In this document: positions 21,500-34,900 of the stretch, one piece after another
How the letters are laid out: each line of letters begins with the position of its first letter
Position numbering within the stretch: the first letter of the stretch is position 1
NCBI GenBank assembly: GCA_022457155.1
Contig: JAJGOT010000125.1
Span: forward strand, 671,501 to 735,500
Source: Cladopsammia gracilis
Taxonomy: Eukaryota > Cnidaria > Anthozoa > Scleractinia > Dendrophylliidae
Direction: 5' to 3'
Length of the DNA: 64,000 bases
Notes under the pieces: model-generated
The model's database searches: none
The model's input: only the letters and a program-made list of their open reading frames with translations
What the model was told of the DNA's origin: nothing
Made by a program: the position numbers and the translations under genes

Positions 21500-22057
21500 A
21501 ATACATCAAATTCGAGCTCCATTATTTTGGGTCATGTCGTACGTCCTTTGAACGAGTTGTTTTATTGGCTCACCAAAACAATAGATGAATGACCTAAACA
21601 ATGCCCCTATCCCTATAAACAATAGTAGGTACTGTTTTAGAACGGCCAATGAAAATAGAGGTTTATGAGAGGTACGTGTAAAATCGCAAAAATTAAAGAA
21701 CCAATGTGAACAACACCATAGCGAAAATGTTTCAATAGGATAAACGGGTTTCGCTTAAACATTTCTACTTTAGTGTGAACGCTAACAAATTTGTTGTACA
21801 CAAACTACAACTCATTGTTTGCTTTGTTTTCATGGCGCACAGTTTTGAAAATGTTTGCGAGATTATTCTGGCTTGAGCAAGTGAAAGCCTCGAAAAATGT
21901 TTAGCGGGAGCTGTTTACGAGCAAGAAAAAGAAGAAACCAAGACAAAAAGTGTTCTTGGTGACTTGAAAAAAACTGAAACAAATCTTCGAAAAGTCGAGC
22001 GCTACGAGGCAAGTTCGTAATTTTACTCTTTTTACTTTTCTGTTCATTGTATAAAGC

Positions 22058-22218
22058 AAATAGATTCCATTTGGATGTGTCTTTTCAGTTATAAATTACA
22101 GAAGATGTCAAAATGTGATAACATCAGTGATACACGAGCCGCCATTTTTTTGTTCTCAACACTTTGACGTCATCTGTGATCTATAACTGAACAGACACGG
22201 CAAAATGGAATCTATTTG
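22058..22218. mobile_element. MITE with AAATAGATTCCATTT ends
   Basis: The inverted ends AAATAGATTCCATTT and AAATGGAATCTATTT continue with GTGTCTTTTCAGTTATA-type arms. The interior is short and contains TGACGTCA-like motifs. Intergenic. Confidence 0.75.
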
Positions 22219-22427
22219 TTAAATGCCTTGTTTTGTTTGTCACTCGTGAGTTTTGCAGGTTTTTACACCGAGGTAAACCCCATTTTTCGCTAAAGTTAAC
22301 GAAAGTTCGTCCATTCGAAGGTGTCTCCGTTTGAAAACATTCTCCACAGTGGAATCATTTGAAAACGCATCCGTATGGGCAGGATAATGTGTAATGCGTC
22401 AGTCAATTCCAGAAGAGATCTCCTCCC

Positions 22428-22475
22428 TCTCCCCCCCCCCCCCTCCACCTCCTCCACTCCCCCCCCCCCCCCCTT
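22428..22475. repeat. Poly-C/pyrimidine tract
   Basis: Two runs of about 14-16 C separated by CTCCACCTCCTCCACT. A similar C-run lies at 38682-38726. Assembly length in such runs is unreliable. Confidence 0.9.
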
Positions 22476-23386
22476 TATTGAAATCCAAACACGCACAATA
22501 TACACGGAAATAGAAGCCGTTTATTGTTTCAAAATCTGCTCTAATTAAACACGGAGAGGCGCTCTTTAAGACTGGAAACTACCATGTTCAAGGCTCTATC
22601 TATAGCACTATTACCTGACACCTCAAAGTCTGCTGCCATCTCACACTCTTGTAAAGATCACGGATTCAAGCACCTTTCATTTTCAAGTGCAGCAACAAAT
22701 ATCTCCATTAAATTAGTAACAAACGGTATTATCTCTATTATTTGCCTGTATAGACTAGAGACGTAAGTAGCAAAGTTTCCAGCAAGCACATTTGCGAGTC
22801 CTTGGAAAGGAAGGTCATTGCCTGACACCACTTTTCCAAAACCTACAATGGCAGTTGTTTAGAGAAAAAGCAGTTACGTGAACAAATGTCTTTGCGTGAC
22901 AGTTTCCTTTTCCAAAAGCAACAATAGCAGTTGTTTAGGGGGAAAGCAGTAACGTGACCAAATGTCTTTGCGTGACAGTTTTCAAAGCAATTTCAACAGT
23001 TCTTTATCCAAAAAAATCACACCAACGTTTATTCCAAGGGAAGGAGAAGTACTCTATTATGAAACAAACTGTTCTGCTGTGGCCCTGCTGGTCCAAAGCC
23101 ATGGACGCAGTATTTTTTTTTTACAAATCAAGGACAAGACATTCTTTCCCCGCATACTTTGTTTTCCAAGCGAAAGGCGTGCGTGATCCAGCAGTCCAGT
23201 CCAATCCAGAAGTGCAGAATGCGTGATCCAGCAGTCATTTAGAAGTCCAGACCAATTCAATTTTTCCCAGTTGACGCATCTTTCCAATCGAATCTCAAGA
23301 GTGCGTTTTTACGTCAAAGCGCAAAATCCGAACAAGTGCTCACAAGCACTCCAACGAAAACTAGCAATCACACTAATTAAGTGCTG

Positions 23387-23392
23387 TTTATT
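23387..23392 (-). promoter_or_regulatory. Candidate HUWE1 polyadenylation signal
   Basis: AATAAA on the minus strand lies about 215 bases downstream of the HUWE1 stop codon. It is the first canonical hexamer I noticed in the 3' UTR direction; use is unproven. Confidence 0.45.
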
Positions 23393-23606
23393 TTCCCATT
23401 CTTCTACGGGAAAATTTAGAAATTTTATCAATTCAGTTTTTATGGCACTCTAAGCAGATAAAGATTTTAGTCTACATGTTTCACTTCTTGTGTTAAAAGC
23501 CTATGGCGTTCACGGCATATCGTCAACACTAGGCCTTATTCATGTTTTAACATGTGTCCTGGTCTTCTCTGTTTCTTGGCTCCTGTAGATATCTCATGTG
23601 TGTGAT

Positions 23607-26600
23607 TTATGCCAAACCAAATCCCTCAGGGCACTCATCCACAGCCTTGTTTAACATGGAGCGCAGTTTATCATATGTCTCATACGCCGGCAGATCAAGC
23701 TGGTTGAAGCTAAAAACAAAAACAGAAAGAAAGACATAATTACTGTTCAGAAGAACAAAGAAAAACAAAACATCTGTGAAGTTTGAAGTTACCCGAACGA
23801 ACTTTGAAACATAAGGTTAAGGTGGCCGAACACAGTTTCGCGGGCGGTCAGCAGCAATTCGCGTGACGGCGCGGGGTTTTAGAAAGAACGTGAGAGATCC
23901 GTTTTGTAAACAATGTACATGTTGTGGTTCAATTTTATCCCTGGTTCAAATTTTGTTTTTCTTTGTTTAAGTAACAATCCGTGTAAGAAGTAGGCAATTC
24001 TCTATTGTTCCGCTGCATTTCGCTTTCCCCACATAAGAATGTTTAGATTTTCGTACTGAGAATACGTCAACCTATGGACAACATGGTTTTGAAATAAAAT
24101 TTACTGAAACTTTATTTTAAAGCGATGTTTCTTTTGTGTTACAAGATTTCATCCAATCGTGAGACTCCAAAACAATGGCCAAGACTAATTTTCCATGTTC
24201 CCCACATGGAATTTTTGTTGCATTAAAAATCACAATAGTTTTCACAAAAAGGGAATCAATTAGTAAACTAGAGATAAATAAATGAGCTGCCTGATGAAGT
24301 TATGGTAGATTTTCATGAAACCTCTTTAGCGGTACTTTTGCATGGTACCATTTGCTTTTCAATATTTTACAAAATGAAATTTGGGATTTTATCTTTGGTA
24401 CTCTTGGAAGTTAAAGGGTTAATATGTTGGCCCAATTGTTGGGCCGATGTTGGGCCGATGTTGGAACCGTTTGAAAGGCCTCCAACATTAGCCCAACATC
24501 CGTCCAACGATGTTGTGTGAATATTAGAACCTTACGGAATCAAAACGGCAAAACTTACCAAGTGTGCGCTGAGGGTAATCTGTCTGTGGACCGATCGTCA
24601 CGGTGGATTTGGAACTTCTGGAATCCATTCATTCCTTCAAGGGCGGCAAATCCCTGTAACGGGACCTTGCTTGTACCAGTGACAAACTGAAGAAATTTAG
24701 CACGATCTGCCTGGTCGAATGATCGCAAAGCTCTCCAGAACCACTGAATCTTAAATAACAAAATTGGATAAAAGGAATAAGACAGTCGGTTTTCGGCAAC
24801 ATAGAGGAAGACATACAAATTATATTTAAGGAGGCTCGTAAGGGTTTCTTGCTTTCAAAAGCGTGTCTAAAATGACGAAAGATTAAAAAAATGACGCAAC
24901 CGATCATATTGGACATCTATACGATGCTATTATCAAGCACTACTTTAAGAGTGCTTATGACGTCATAGCTATTACCATGGCAACAGTACAGTTTTCTGAA
25001 AAGAGCCTGCAATTTACTTAGTTTTCGCCATTAATCTTAAATCTAATTAATCTTAATCTAATTAATTAATCTAATTAATTAATCTTAAATCTAATTTGGT
25101 GACCTAGAAGTTTTTCTCTCATTTTGGAAGGCACCATTAATTTTCTATTCCTTTTGGCGGTATGACAAAAATCTATCGAGTAGAAATCGAGTTATTTCCA
25201 AAACAGGTTGTTGACAGATAAGAAAAAAAATTCCGCAAGATAATTTTTTGTCATACTTTTGTTTAACCTGGAAATACCAAATACCGCTTGCATGCAGAAA
25301 ATCAGGATAGGTCACCGAACAAACGTTCGAGAAGAAGAGGAACATTTTATGCTCGATTGATCTCCGGTTCGCGCGATTTTACGCAGTATTTTCATTTCTG
25401 ATGAGCTATGCGGCTACTTTTGGATAGGAAAATGTGTGCATGACGAGTGCATGTCGAGTGCATGTCGAGTGCATGTCGAGTGCATGTCGAGTGCATGACG
25501 AGTGCATGACGAGTGCATGTCGAGTGCATGTCGAGTGCATGTCGAGTGCATGTCGAGTGCATGTCGAGTGCATGTCGAGTGCATGACGAGTGCATGTCGT
25601 GCGCGCACGCAGCTCAAAACCCTTCTTAGCTTCCTTAAATAAAAGAAAACATCTTAAATTAAGTGAAAAACGAAAGACAATATCAAGATGAAAAATATTT
25701 AGGACGATTAGAATGTAAAGGATTACAAACTGAATGATTTGATTATTATTTGCTTCGTCTGTTGTTTTTGTCTGTCTTTCTAGGCTGGGGCGCATACCTG
25801 TAATGAGCTTTCGGTGTATTTGTGATACTCCGTGTTTGCTTTCAAGTCATCCAAGTCGATATTCGGCAGTCCAGAGATAAGTAACTCCAACTCCTGCTCG
25901 TCAAATATCGATATCAGCCGCTTGGGAATGATCTCGTAGAATCCCTCGAGGAACGAGTCGATTTGTTTCCGAATAGCCCCTGTCATTTTCATCTGGCACA
26001 CCAGTTTCACGTACTCTTTCTTGTTCTCCTCCGTCACAGCAATGTTTCGCCCATTAGGTTTCAGATCTCTGATTTCCGATAAGCCGAATTCTTGCACCTG
26101 ACAAAAATAATAAAGTCAAGACGATGGAACCGATAGTCCCGACGTGCCGGTCACAATACCGTCAGTTGCATCTAAGCAAGGACGCGTCATGTGAAAACTT
26201 AAGTTAATTTGGTGTAAACTAATACTATGGCAGAATTAGTCATCAAACATTTGGCGTTTAAACAGCCACGAATTTTCCATAAGTGACCATTTAAATGAAA
26301 GTTATTGAGCAGTACTTTCCTGCGGTGCTGTTTATTATGCTGTACAAGGTCGTTCTAACTCAGTTTGAGTATGTGGATGAAATCCTACAGTGTGACCATT
26401 CAAATGAAAGCTACTGAGCAGTACTTTCCTGTGGTACTGTTTATTATGCTGTACAAGGTGGTTCTAACTTTTGAGTCTGTGAATGAAATCCTAAATTGTG
26501 ACCATTCAAAATGAAAGCTATTGAGCAGTACTTTCCTGTGGTATTGTTTATTATGTTGTACAATGTGGTTTTAACTTTTGAGTTTGTGGATGAAATCCTA

Positions 26601-28954
26601 AATTGTGACCTGTCAAATGAAAGTTATCGAGCAGTACTTTCCTGTGGTACTGTTTATTATGTTGTGCAAGGTGGTTCTAACTTTTGAGTTTGCGGATGAA
26701 ATCTTAAAGTGTGACCATTCAAATGAAAGCTACTGAGCAGTACTTTCCTGTGGTGCTGTTTATTATACTGTTTATTATAGAGCGTATGCACATGACGTCA
26801 CGGCGGCCATATTGGTGTACCAAAACAATAGAACGGCGGCCATGTTGGTGTACCAAAACAATCCTGTGGGATTTGAACGCTTTTCTTATGTTAACACTTT
26901 CTTTTGTTCCAATAAATTTGCATAGCTGCTTGCCACGTGAGTGCATACGCTCTATACTGATTCTAACGTTTGAGTCTGGATGAAATTTTGAAGTGTGACC
27001 TTTCAAATGAAAGCTGTTGAGCAGTACTTTACCGTGGTGTTGTTTATTACGCTGCGAAAGTGGTTCTAACGTTTGACTCTGCAGATAAAATCCTAAAGCG
27101 TGACTATCCATAAATTAATTGAAAGATGTCGAGCAGAACATTCAAGTGGTACTGTTTGTATAGGGTTTTCTTTCCTTCAGGGGCAATGTTTTTGGTTAAA
27201 TTGGTTGGTTTATTGGTTTATTGGTTTTCAACACTGTTACATTAATTAATTGATCTAAATGTTTTAGACATTTCGTAGGAACGCCTACGATTGTCTGAAG
27301 AATAACAGGAATAGATTGCAGGGTACATTACCTCCGTGCTAAACGTTAGCTCCATGCCAATATCACTCAGATCGTGATCCAGTAAATATTGCAGACCTTG
27401 ATAAAACGAGTAGTCGAACGACTCTAGATCTGTAAAGTGCACAGCCTTGCCCAATATGTGCTTGTAGAAGGAGCGTGTGAAGAAACAATCTAGCAGCTTG
27501 TTGTCGTAAATTGCCTTCGCCACGATCCTGGAACAATAACAACATTTATGATTTGTGATTTATGTGGTTATTGTTAGCGAGTGCTGTCCGGGAAATATTT
27601 CGTGTCTGCGTTATTTTCAACGAAACTACAGCAAACCAGGCGTGCGTTTCTAGAAACTCCTAAAGACTTTTCGGGCCCGAAAGCTATTTCAGTTTTTAAA
27701 TGTAGTTTCTAACGAAAGGCGTTAAGTTTTTAGCCCACAAATCAGCTAAAGTTGTGTAGCAAACGTAAGATTTTATTGCTTAGCTTTCAAAATCAACAAA
27801 AACCGAATCTTTATTGGTAAACATTCTGCATGTAACACACCCTTTTGGGTCCGAAAAGTTTTCCGGACTTTCGAGAAACGCACGCCAGGGCCGTAGGCAG
27901 GATTTGTCAAAATTGGGGCTCTTAAAAGCCTCCTACGCGCTATTGGGGCATATTTTGTTTTTCTCTCCCTTATATTCGCGATTTTTGGCTTCACAGTTTT
28001 CTTTTTTTTTTTCTGCTGAAAAATGTTTCAAGAAAAAAAGGACATTTTTCAAAATATAAGAGTCGGTGGGTAGGCCAAACTTCCCTTCGATTTTGCGAGG
28101 GAATTTACTCGGCCTTTTTGTGTTAAATCATCCTTGTTAAGACATGAATTGACACATCTTTTCTTGCGGCAAGAAAAAAACGACGTGTCGAAACAACTGG
28201 TGTTGTCATAAATTGAACACTGTCTTTAGTTAGCTCCTAGGTCTCAGACAGTGGGGAGTAGTTCAAACGCGAACGCCAATGTGAACGCCACAATAAAACA
28301 GGCGGAGACTTGAGGGAAAAGAGGGCGCATCCTCATTTCCTTGAATTTCCAGTTTATTTTTGTCGGCATAATCTAATTTAACTCTTTCCTACTATCAGGC
28401 AGCCTGGAACAAGCTGTAATGTGTTTATCCATTGAGCAGGCCTTAATGCGCGTTTAAGAGTCATAGTGTTAAGCCCAAGTTCTATTTTTTAGTTTACCTG
28501 CCGACGAATTTGAAGTAACTCAAGTGATTTGAGTTACAGTTGGAGCTGGGATTCGGCTGGTATGTGACCCGGTCGCCGGGGGAAGTCGTGAACAAAGCGT
28601 AGTTTGGGTTGAACATCTCCCGGGACATGATCACAAACCACTCCCTCAGTAATCCTCCGGCATCTTGCCCCTCTTCGCCCTCAAACACCACGTACAGCCG
28701 GCATTTCATCTCTTCCGACGATCGCCGATGAAGCTCGCGGAACGAGTCTTCGAACACATGCTCTCGCCGTATGTGGATGGTCAAATCGTCTCGTCGGATT
28801 CCTTCGTCAAGACGCTCCAGCTCTTGTCGGAAGAATCGGCGTTTGACATCAAAGTCGAGTACACGCGTGTGGTCCACGAGGACTGCGAATGGCCCGTCGG
28901 CGAGGTGCACGGTGGACTGGCGAAGGATCTGGTTCAACACGGTTCGGTGCTTCT
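23607..28954 (-). CDS. HUWE1: HUWE1 HECT-domain exons and C-terminus
   Basis: Exons 28498-28954, 27332-27527, 25798-26097, 24559-24749 and 23607-23709. They begin [20 protein letters not shown] and include the HECT landmarks [89 protein letters not shown] and [17 protein letters not shown]. The catalytic Cys codon is split, TG at the end of one exon and C at the start of the last. The protein ends [10 protein letters not shown]. Conservation with human HUWE1 is very high and no catalytic residue is missing. Confidence 0.97.
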
Positions 28955-31900
28955 CTGTAAACAATAATAACAACAATAACAAAGTTTCACCTTATCTCCA
29001 CCGCGGTCAAACGTCCTAGGCGTTTTTCGTTTTATTTAGCGAGATTTTATTTAATATTAACTGGAAATATGGGCAAAGATATATAACAAAAATTAGTTGG
29101 CGTTACTATCTTTTAATTTTTCTCAAAATGACGAGCTTTTTACCGTTGAAAACTGACCAAAACTCTTTGCGCCTGATCAAAATGATGTTGGCAAATGGCG
29201 CCGACAATTCTGTAGTTCACAGTTTTTAAACGCTTAGAACTTTTTTGGTAAACTTTCAAAACGTTGGTAAATTGACAGTGTATTGGCAATATATTAAACT
29301 TTAAACAGTGAAAATGACAACCTTGAATTTTAAGTACTTTGCTTAACTTTTGCAAATTTCTCTCGTTTGACCGCGGTTAACACCTTATCGCTTACGGCAG
29401 AGTGAATGGACAAATTCTTGCAGTAAGACCATTCAAATAAAAGCCTTTTAGTCGTACTTTCCTAAGGTTATGTATGTTTTTCAGTATTTTTTAAAATAAA
29501 TCTGGGGATTTTCTCACGTTTCGAAAGTGCTCGCTTTGTGGTTAAGGGGAGTTGGCACAGAATGAAAACAAAACGGGAAACCACTGTTAAAACAAATTCA
29601 CGTTAAATAGTTGGAAATAAGGTATTTCCAACTATTCAAAGTCAGTTTCTTTCAAGAGTAAACGTTTCCTTCGAGGGGTTTACGGGCTAAAAAATTGCTT
29701 AACACGATTTGACTCTTGCAAAAAGAAGAGAAAATCGAGCCTCGTCGTTAAAAATATATATCTATCTCACCAGCAAATCGAAGGAATTTTTGCGTGTCTG
29801 ATGGCAGGTCTGACGTCACAGAGGTGACTGACATCTGACGGCTGGGGCTCACGGGGCCTGGGGAGAGTGGTCCGGGTGACGCAGGCATGACTTCCGAACT
29901 CAATGAGGACAACCGCTGACCAGAGCGCTGTTGTTCGCTTTGGTTTTGGCTTGAACTGCTTTCCTGCAAAACAAGACACATCAGATGAGTTATCGGCTTT
30001 CACTTCAATTCTGTGCTGGAAATAACAGCCGGTCACCATTAGACATTGTCTAACCAAATTTCTAAAATTTCAAAAAATTCTTAAAATAATTTATCTCATT
30101 CAAAATGGCTTAAATCTCATTCCGGTTTGTTCTCTCTTCAAGGAATTTCCTCTCGGTGCTCTTAGTGTACGAGCAAAGCTAAAATAGAACCCGTGACATT
30201 GCAACTCCAATTACTACAAGATAAATCCATTGTGAGCCAGTACCTGTTTTTCAGTGCCGTGTACAAGGAAGAATGCCTCCACAGCAGGCTGCAGTACCAG
30301 TACAGCATGACTATCAGAAGTCCGCCCCAGCTCAGACAAACACTCCCCTAAGGTATCCCATAACTCCTCTAGGGTGATCTGTTCACTCAGTAGTGGCAGC
30401 TCAGGCTCTTGAGGGGCTCCTGATGTAGACGCATCTGCCGAGACGACAAAGTAAATTCTCCTTATTCATTCCCATACTTTACTTATTGCGATAGTTCGGA
30501 GAATTCATTAAAAATCAGAAATTTTTCCTTACTTTTCTCTGTCAAAATCGATCCTTCTGACTTTTGAGTTTATGAAACTATGTTTTTGACATAAATTTAA
30601 TACAGTTCAACCCCCTATAATAAGAATACCAAAGGGAATGGTGGCCATTTAATATGGAGAGGTTTCAACACCACTGTCGTAGAAACATAAACACATGGCT
30701 GTTAAATTGAAGAGAGGTGTCTACTGTGGGCAGATTGCTAGTAGCATGCCTAACAGGCTCTTTGTAGTGTGGAAGCGCGAAGCGAGAGCAATGAGCGTGG
30801 AACGTGAGGCACATCTCTCTCCTTTCTCTCCTTTGCTTCCCACGCGCTCCGCGCACGTTGCTCACGCACCATAAAACCACCTGTTGTGCAGGCGACATTT
30901 GCAGACACGTTAAATTGGGACACCTCATGCGACACTCAAATTCAGATTAACAGTCCGTGTTCCCCTCTCCCAATGTTGAAAACCAACAGATCTGATGATC
31001 AACAACAGATCTGATGATCCTGGAATTGTAGGTCGTTGCTGGAGGTTCGACCGAAGTCAAAATTATATTGTACAAATAAACTAACCCTGTTGTGCACTTG
31101 CACCCTCCTGTCCTCCCCCCTCAGGTCTATTTCCGTCCTGGCTGTTTTCTCCTCGAGCCCCGGGTTCATTCCGCTGACCGCCAATTCTCCCAAAATCCCC
31201 TTGGGGGTCGGAACGAAGAGAGCGCATGTGCGTGAATGCTTCATAGATGGCTTCTGCCTCGCTTTCGATTGCTGCAATCACAGCACCAAGACCACGTGAC
31301 CCTTGGACAAGCCGCTGAATGACCGAACTTTCATCCGTTACTACAATTCAATGAAATAAATTGCAAAAGATTAATCAGCGCTAAAAAAGCCTTTAGGTTA
31401 ACCCTTTCACTCCCAGAGCAGGTCAATTATGGAGACATGTATTGCTAACTTTGGAGTCCGTGGATGGAAACCTATGGTGTGACCATTCAAATGAAACCTC
31501 TTTGGCAGTACTTTTGCATGGTACCATTTGTTTTTCAATATTTTACAAAATGAAATTTGGGATTTTTCTTGAATTTTGATGTTTGGCACTCTTGGGAGTG
31601 AAAGGGTTAAATCAGTGGTAAGGTGCACCACCCACCTCTTCTTTGTGGAACTCTCCCTCGTGACGCTGTTGATCCAGTGACAGACCGCCGTGCCGCCTCC
31701 CTGAGCTGCAGTATGACCTTGAGTACCCTCAGCAGTAACGCCTGGCTTGATGTTTTACACGTCAGAACGGGCATGGAAGGCAAATGAAGATCGTATCGCA
31801 CTTGTCTGTTTTGCTGTTGTCTCCGCGCTCGGGATCCAGCAGGCGCGGTTGCCCAGCCGGCTTGGTGGCCGCCCCTTGTTGGTCTCCGAGGGGCAGTGGG

Positions 31901-34900
31901 GAGGACGAGTGACGCTGGTCTCTTGCCTGTGGGATAAAGTCATAATATCAGGATTGATTATTTTTACTTGCGTGAAACGGGTGTAAATAAAACGCACGTA
32001 AACAATTTCCACTGTAGCGTTACTTGTACGTGCGTATTACGAGCGTAAATAAAATAAGAGATGATGTATGAATGGCTTGCGTAAACGTGAAAAGGTGAGC
32101 ACGGTTCAACATTTTACGTTTACACAAGCCGTTCATACATCGTCTCTTATTTTATTTACGCAAGTAAACGCACGTAAAAATAAGGCGACTTAGGAGCCAA
32201 ATAAGGAAAAAAGACACGAAACCTGTACGACCAATGCACAACTTGTGACAAGGTTATGATGGAAACAACATCGCTACTAACCTTTTTTGGTTTCTGACTC
32301 GTCCTTCTGAGGAGCATTCCTATTGTGCTCTATCAGTTCTACCAACAGCGTTGCGATATTTCTTTGCAGAGTGTCTCCTATACTCCGAGCTCCCTCTAAA
32401 AGCAGCTGCAGCACACTGTCTCGTGTTTGCGGGTTCAGGCGCGAAATTTGCAATAGTAGAGTGGTGGCATCTTCGAGCCCCTCCTCGGAACACATTCCTG
32501 ACGTCAACACGTTAACAACGAGCCGCAGATGACTTTCCATGACCAAAGAAGTCTTCTCTTCTGGGGGATCTTTGGGCATCGTGAGTGATGTAGTTGTTAA
32601 CAGAGAGCTGCCCGCACTTGAAGCCTGCGATGTGGTGTCAACAGGGGGTGTCACCTCAACCACCATGGGTTCCACCATCCCTGGATGGGATGAAATCTCG
32701 CTGGGGTGAGACAAGGGCTCATCAACCGACCCGCTGTCGAGTGACTCTACTTCATGCGGTTCACCTCCGGCTTCCGAAGATCTTTCAACGATTAAAGACG
32801 AAGCCACCGACTCGGTTTCCGAACCGGGTGTGTGAACCGTCGGGTGATGCGTTGTCAAGCTTTCCTCAGGCATATTCACGGTTACACTTGTCACGGTATT
32901 GAGAGATGGTGTGACAGGTTCGGCCACTGGTACCTGAGCTATTGTCTCTGGAGGAACAGTCCCCGATGACGCAATCTCGCTACTCTCTGATTGTTTGCTT
33001 GATGTGCTGGGCATGTCCGGAAGGGCAGCTGATGTTACTGATAACAGACGCAAAAGTTTGTCTGTCACAGCAATGCTCTCCTGTACCACAGGGTGGGCAA
33101 GTGCCACCAGTAACTGTCCAATAGGAGCTGTAGAAAATTCCTGTAATTCTTCTGTAGGTGATTCAGTGGTTGGTGAAAGGAGCGAGTGGCTTGAACTCGC
33201 TTTAGCGGCACTTTTGCCCTTTCTTCCAGCGCCAGCAGTGTCCAGTTTAAGAAGGACATCCCAAAAGTCTGTGCTATCTTGAGAGGCGGGAACAACTGGT
33301 TTCCCTTCAGTTGATGAACTGTCTTCCTTACTGCAGGACGGATGCGCCTTCGCCGCTGCAAATGGCGTAAAACTAGCTGGGAAGCTTTTCGCTAGGAATA
33401 ACAAGGCATCAAGCACGTGCTTACAGACGAAATGCGAAGCTTGTGGGTGTATACTAACAAAGGTACTTCGTTCAAGTCCAGCTTTGCCTTGCCGCTTTAT
33501 ACAAAACACATTTGTCCGTGACCCAAGAGAGGTGCGTACACCAAACGAGAGCCAAGAGTGCTGTTTTGAGGATTTTGAATCTGACGCGGAGTGTTCTTGA
33601 GTGCTTAAGTACTCCTCAAGCCTGCACGGGCTTTCAGTTCTATCAGGCTGGCTACTAGATGAAGCCTCACCTTGTGATGAGCTCTCCACAGAAGGTAAAG
33701 GGCAAGATCCATCCGCATTTTGCCCGCTAGTTCTTCTAAGAATCGCGATCATGGCGTTAACAAGCCAAGAGCGAGTTTCCTCGTGATAGCACAGGTTTCT
33801 CAGCACCTTGTGCAAGCGTCCAGTGTTAAGCCGAGGTTCTTCCACAAACAGAAGAACAAGGAGACACGAAAGCGCCTCGTGGTCCAGTAAATGGCGTCCT
33901 ATGACCTTTCGGTTGGGAGGAGGGAGTGAGGGAGGGCCGTTTGAAAATCCCGTCACCCTACCACTCAGTCCTCCCCCGGCGGGAAGGAGCCTTGAAAAAT
34001 GGGACCCTCCTCCGTGACGCGATAATGCAGAGTGACGAAGAAGAGCGGAAATGGCCGACGCGCGGTCTCCGCTGCCGAAAGAAAAACGTTCCTGTAGAAG
34101 CCTATGGTGCCGGGCCTCTATCTCTCTCCGCAAAGTCTGGGCCTCAGAGGCGAGGTCGGTTGGTAGCAGAGGTAGTAGAGAATCGTCTATGTCTGCTAAG
34201 ACAGTTTGCCGCAGGGAAGGCGCCAGGTTACGTAGGAAAGATCCCGGATCAACGGCCTGCTCGGGAGTGGCTGTTTGGTTTCGACGTCTCTCTTGTTCAA
34301 TGCGCTGCTGTTGAAGGACCTGCAAATCAAAGAGTTCAACACAAAAGTGGTCACAGATGCAATGGTAAATACTAACTGAAGGGCTTAGTGGAATCAAAGG
34401 CTTCTACGAGCCAACTCGTGAATACGAAACAATCTTCCGACCCTCCCCTCCCCTCTCTTACGTGCTTTGCTCCCCGTCTGCTACAACTCGTTAAGGCTTC
34501 GCATAGAGCAGTTTTCAATCGAGTGTCGTAAAACCAAAACCAAAGTAATTACTCTGACCAATCACAGCAGTCGTAAACAATCCAATGAACCAATCAGATG
34601 TCGGCGGCGCCAAGCGCGGGAAAACGCGTGCGAGCAACTCACGATTGGTTTTGGTTTTACTTCTGATTGGTCGAGAAAGTGGCGCGAGATTTTTTAGCCA
34701 ATCACAAAGCGCAGCAATGAAAAACCAAAGCGATTGTGTAATTACTTTCGACACTCAACTGAAAACTGCTCTATTCACAAGTTAAAAATTAAAAGGGGCA
34801 CAAGTCTAGACATCGGATGAAAATGCTCCGAATTGGTTAGAAACTTCTATATTAATTTCGTTTCTTGTTTCAAAACTCAAGCTAATGATGACAACAACTA

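Noticed and set aside
25392..25795. Open frames of [11 protein letters not shown] repeats, up to 129 codons
   Set aside because: Produced by the 11-bp tandem repeat, which keeps several frames open; not a gene.
33926..34375. 149-codon plus-strand open frame opposite the 2-kb HUWE1 exon
   Set aside because: It is antisense to strongly conserved HUWE1 coding sequence, has no splice or domain support, and is explained by the composition of the sense strand.
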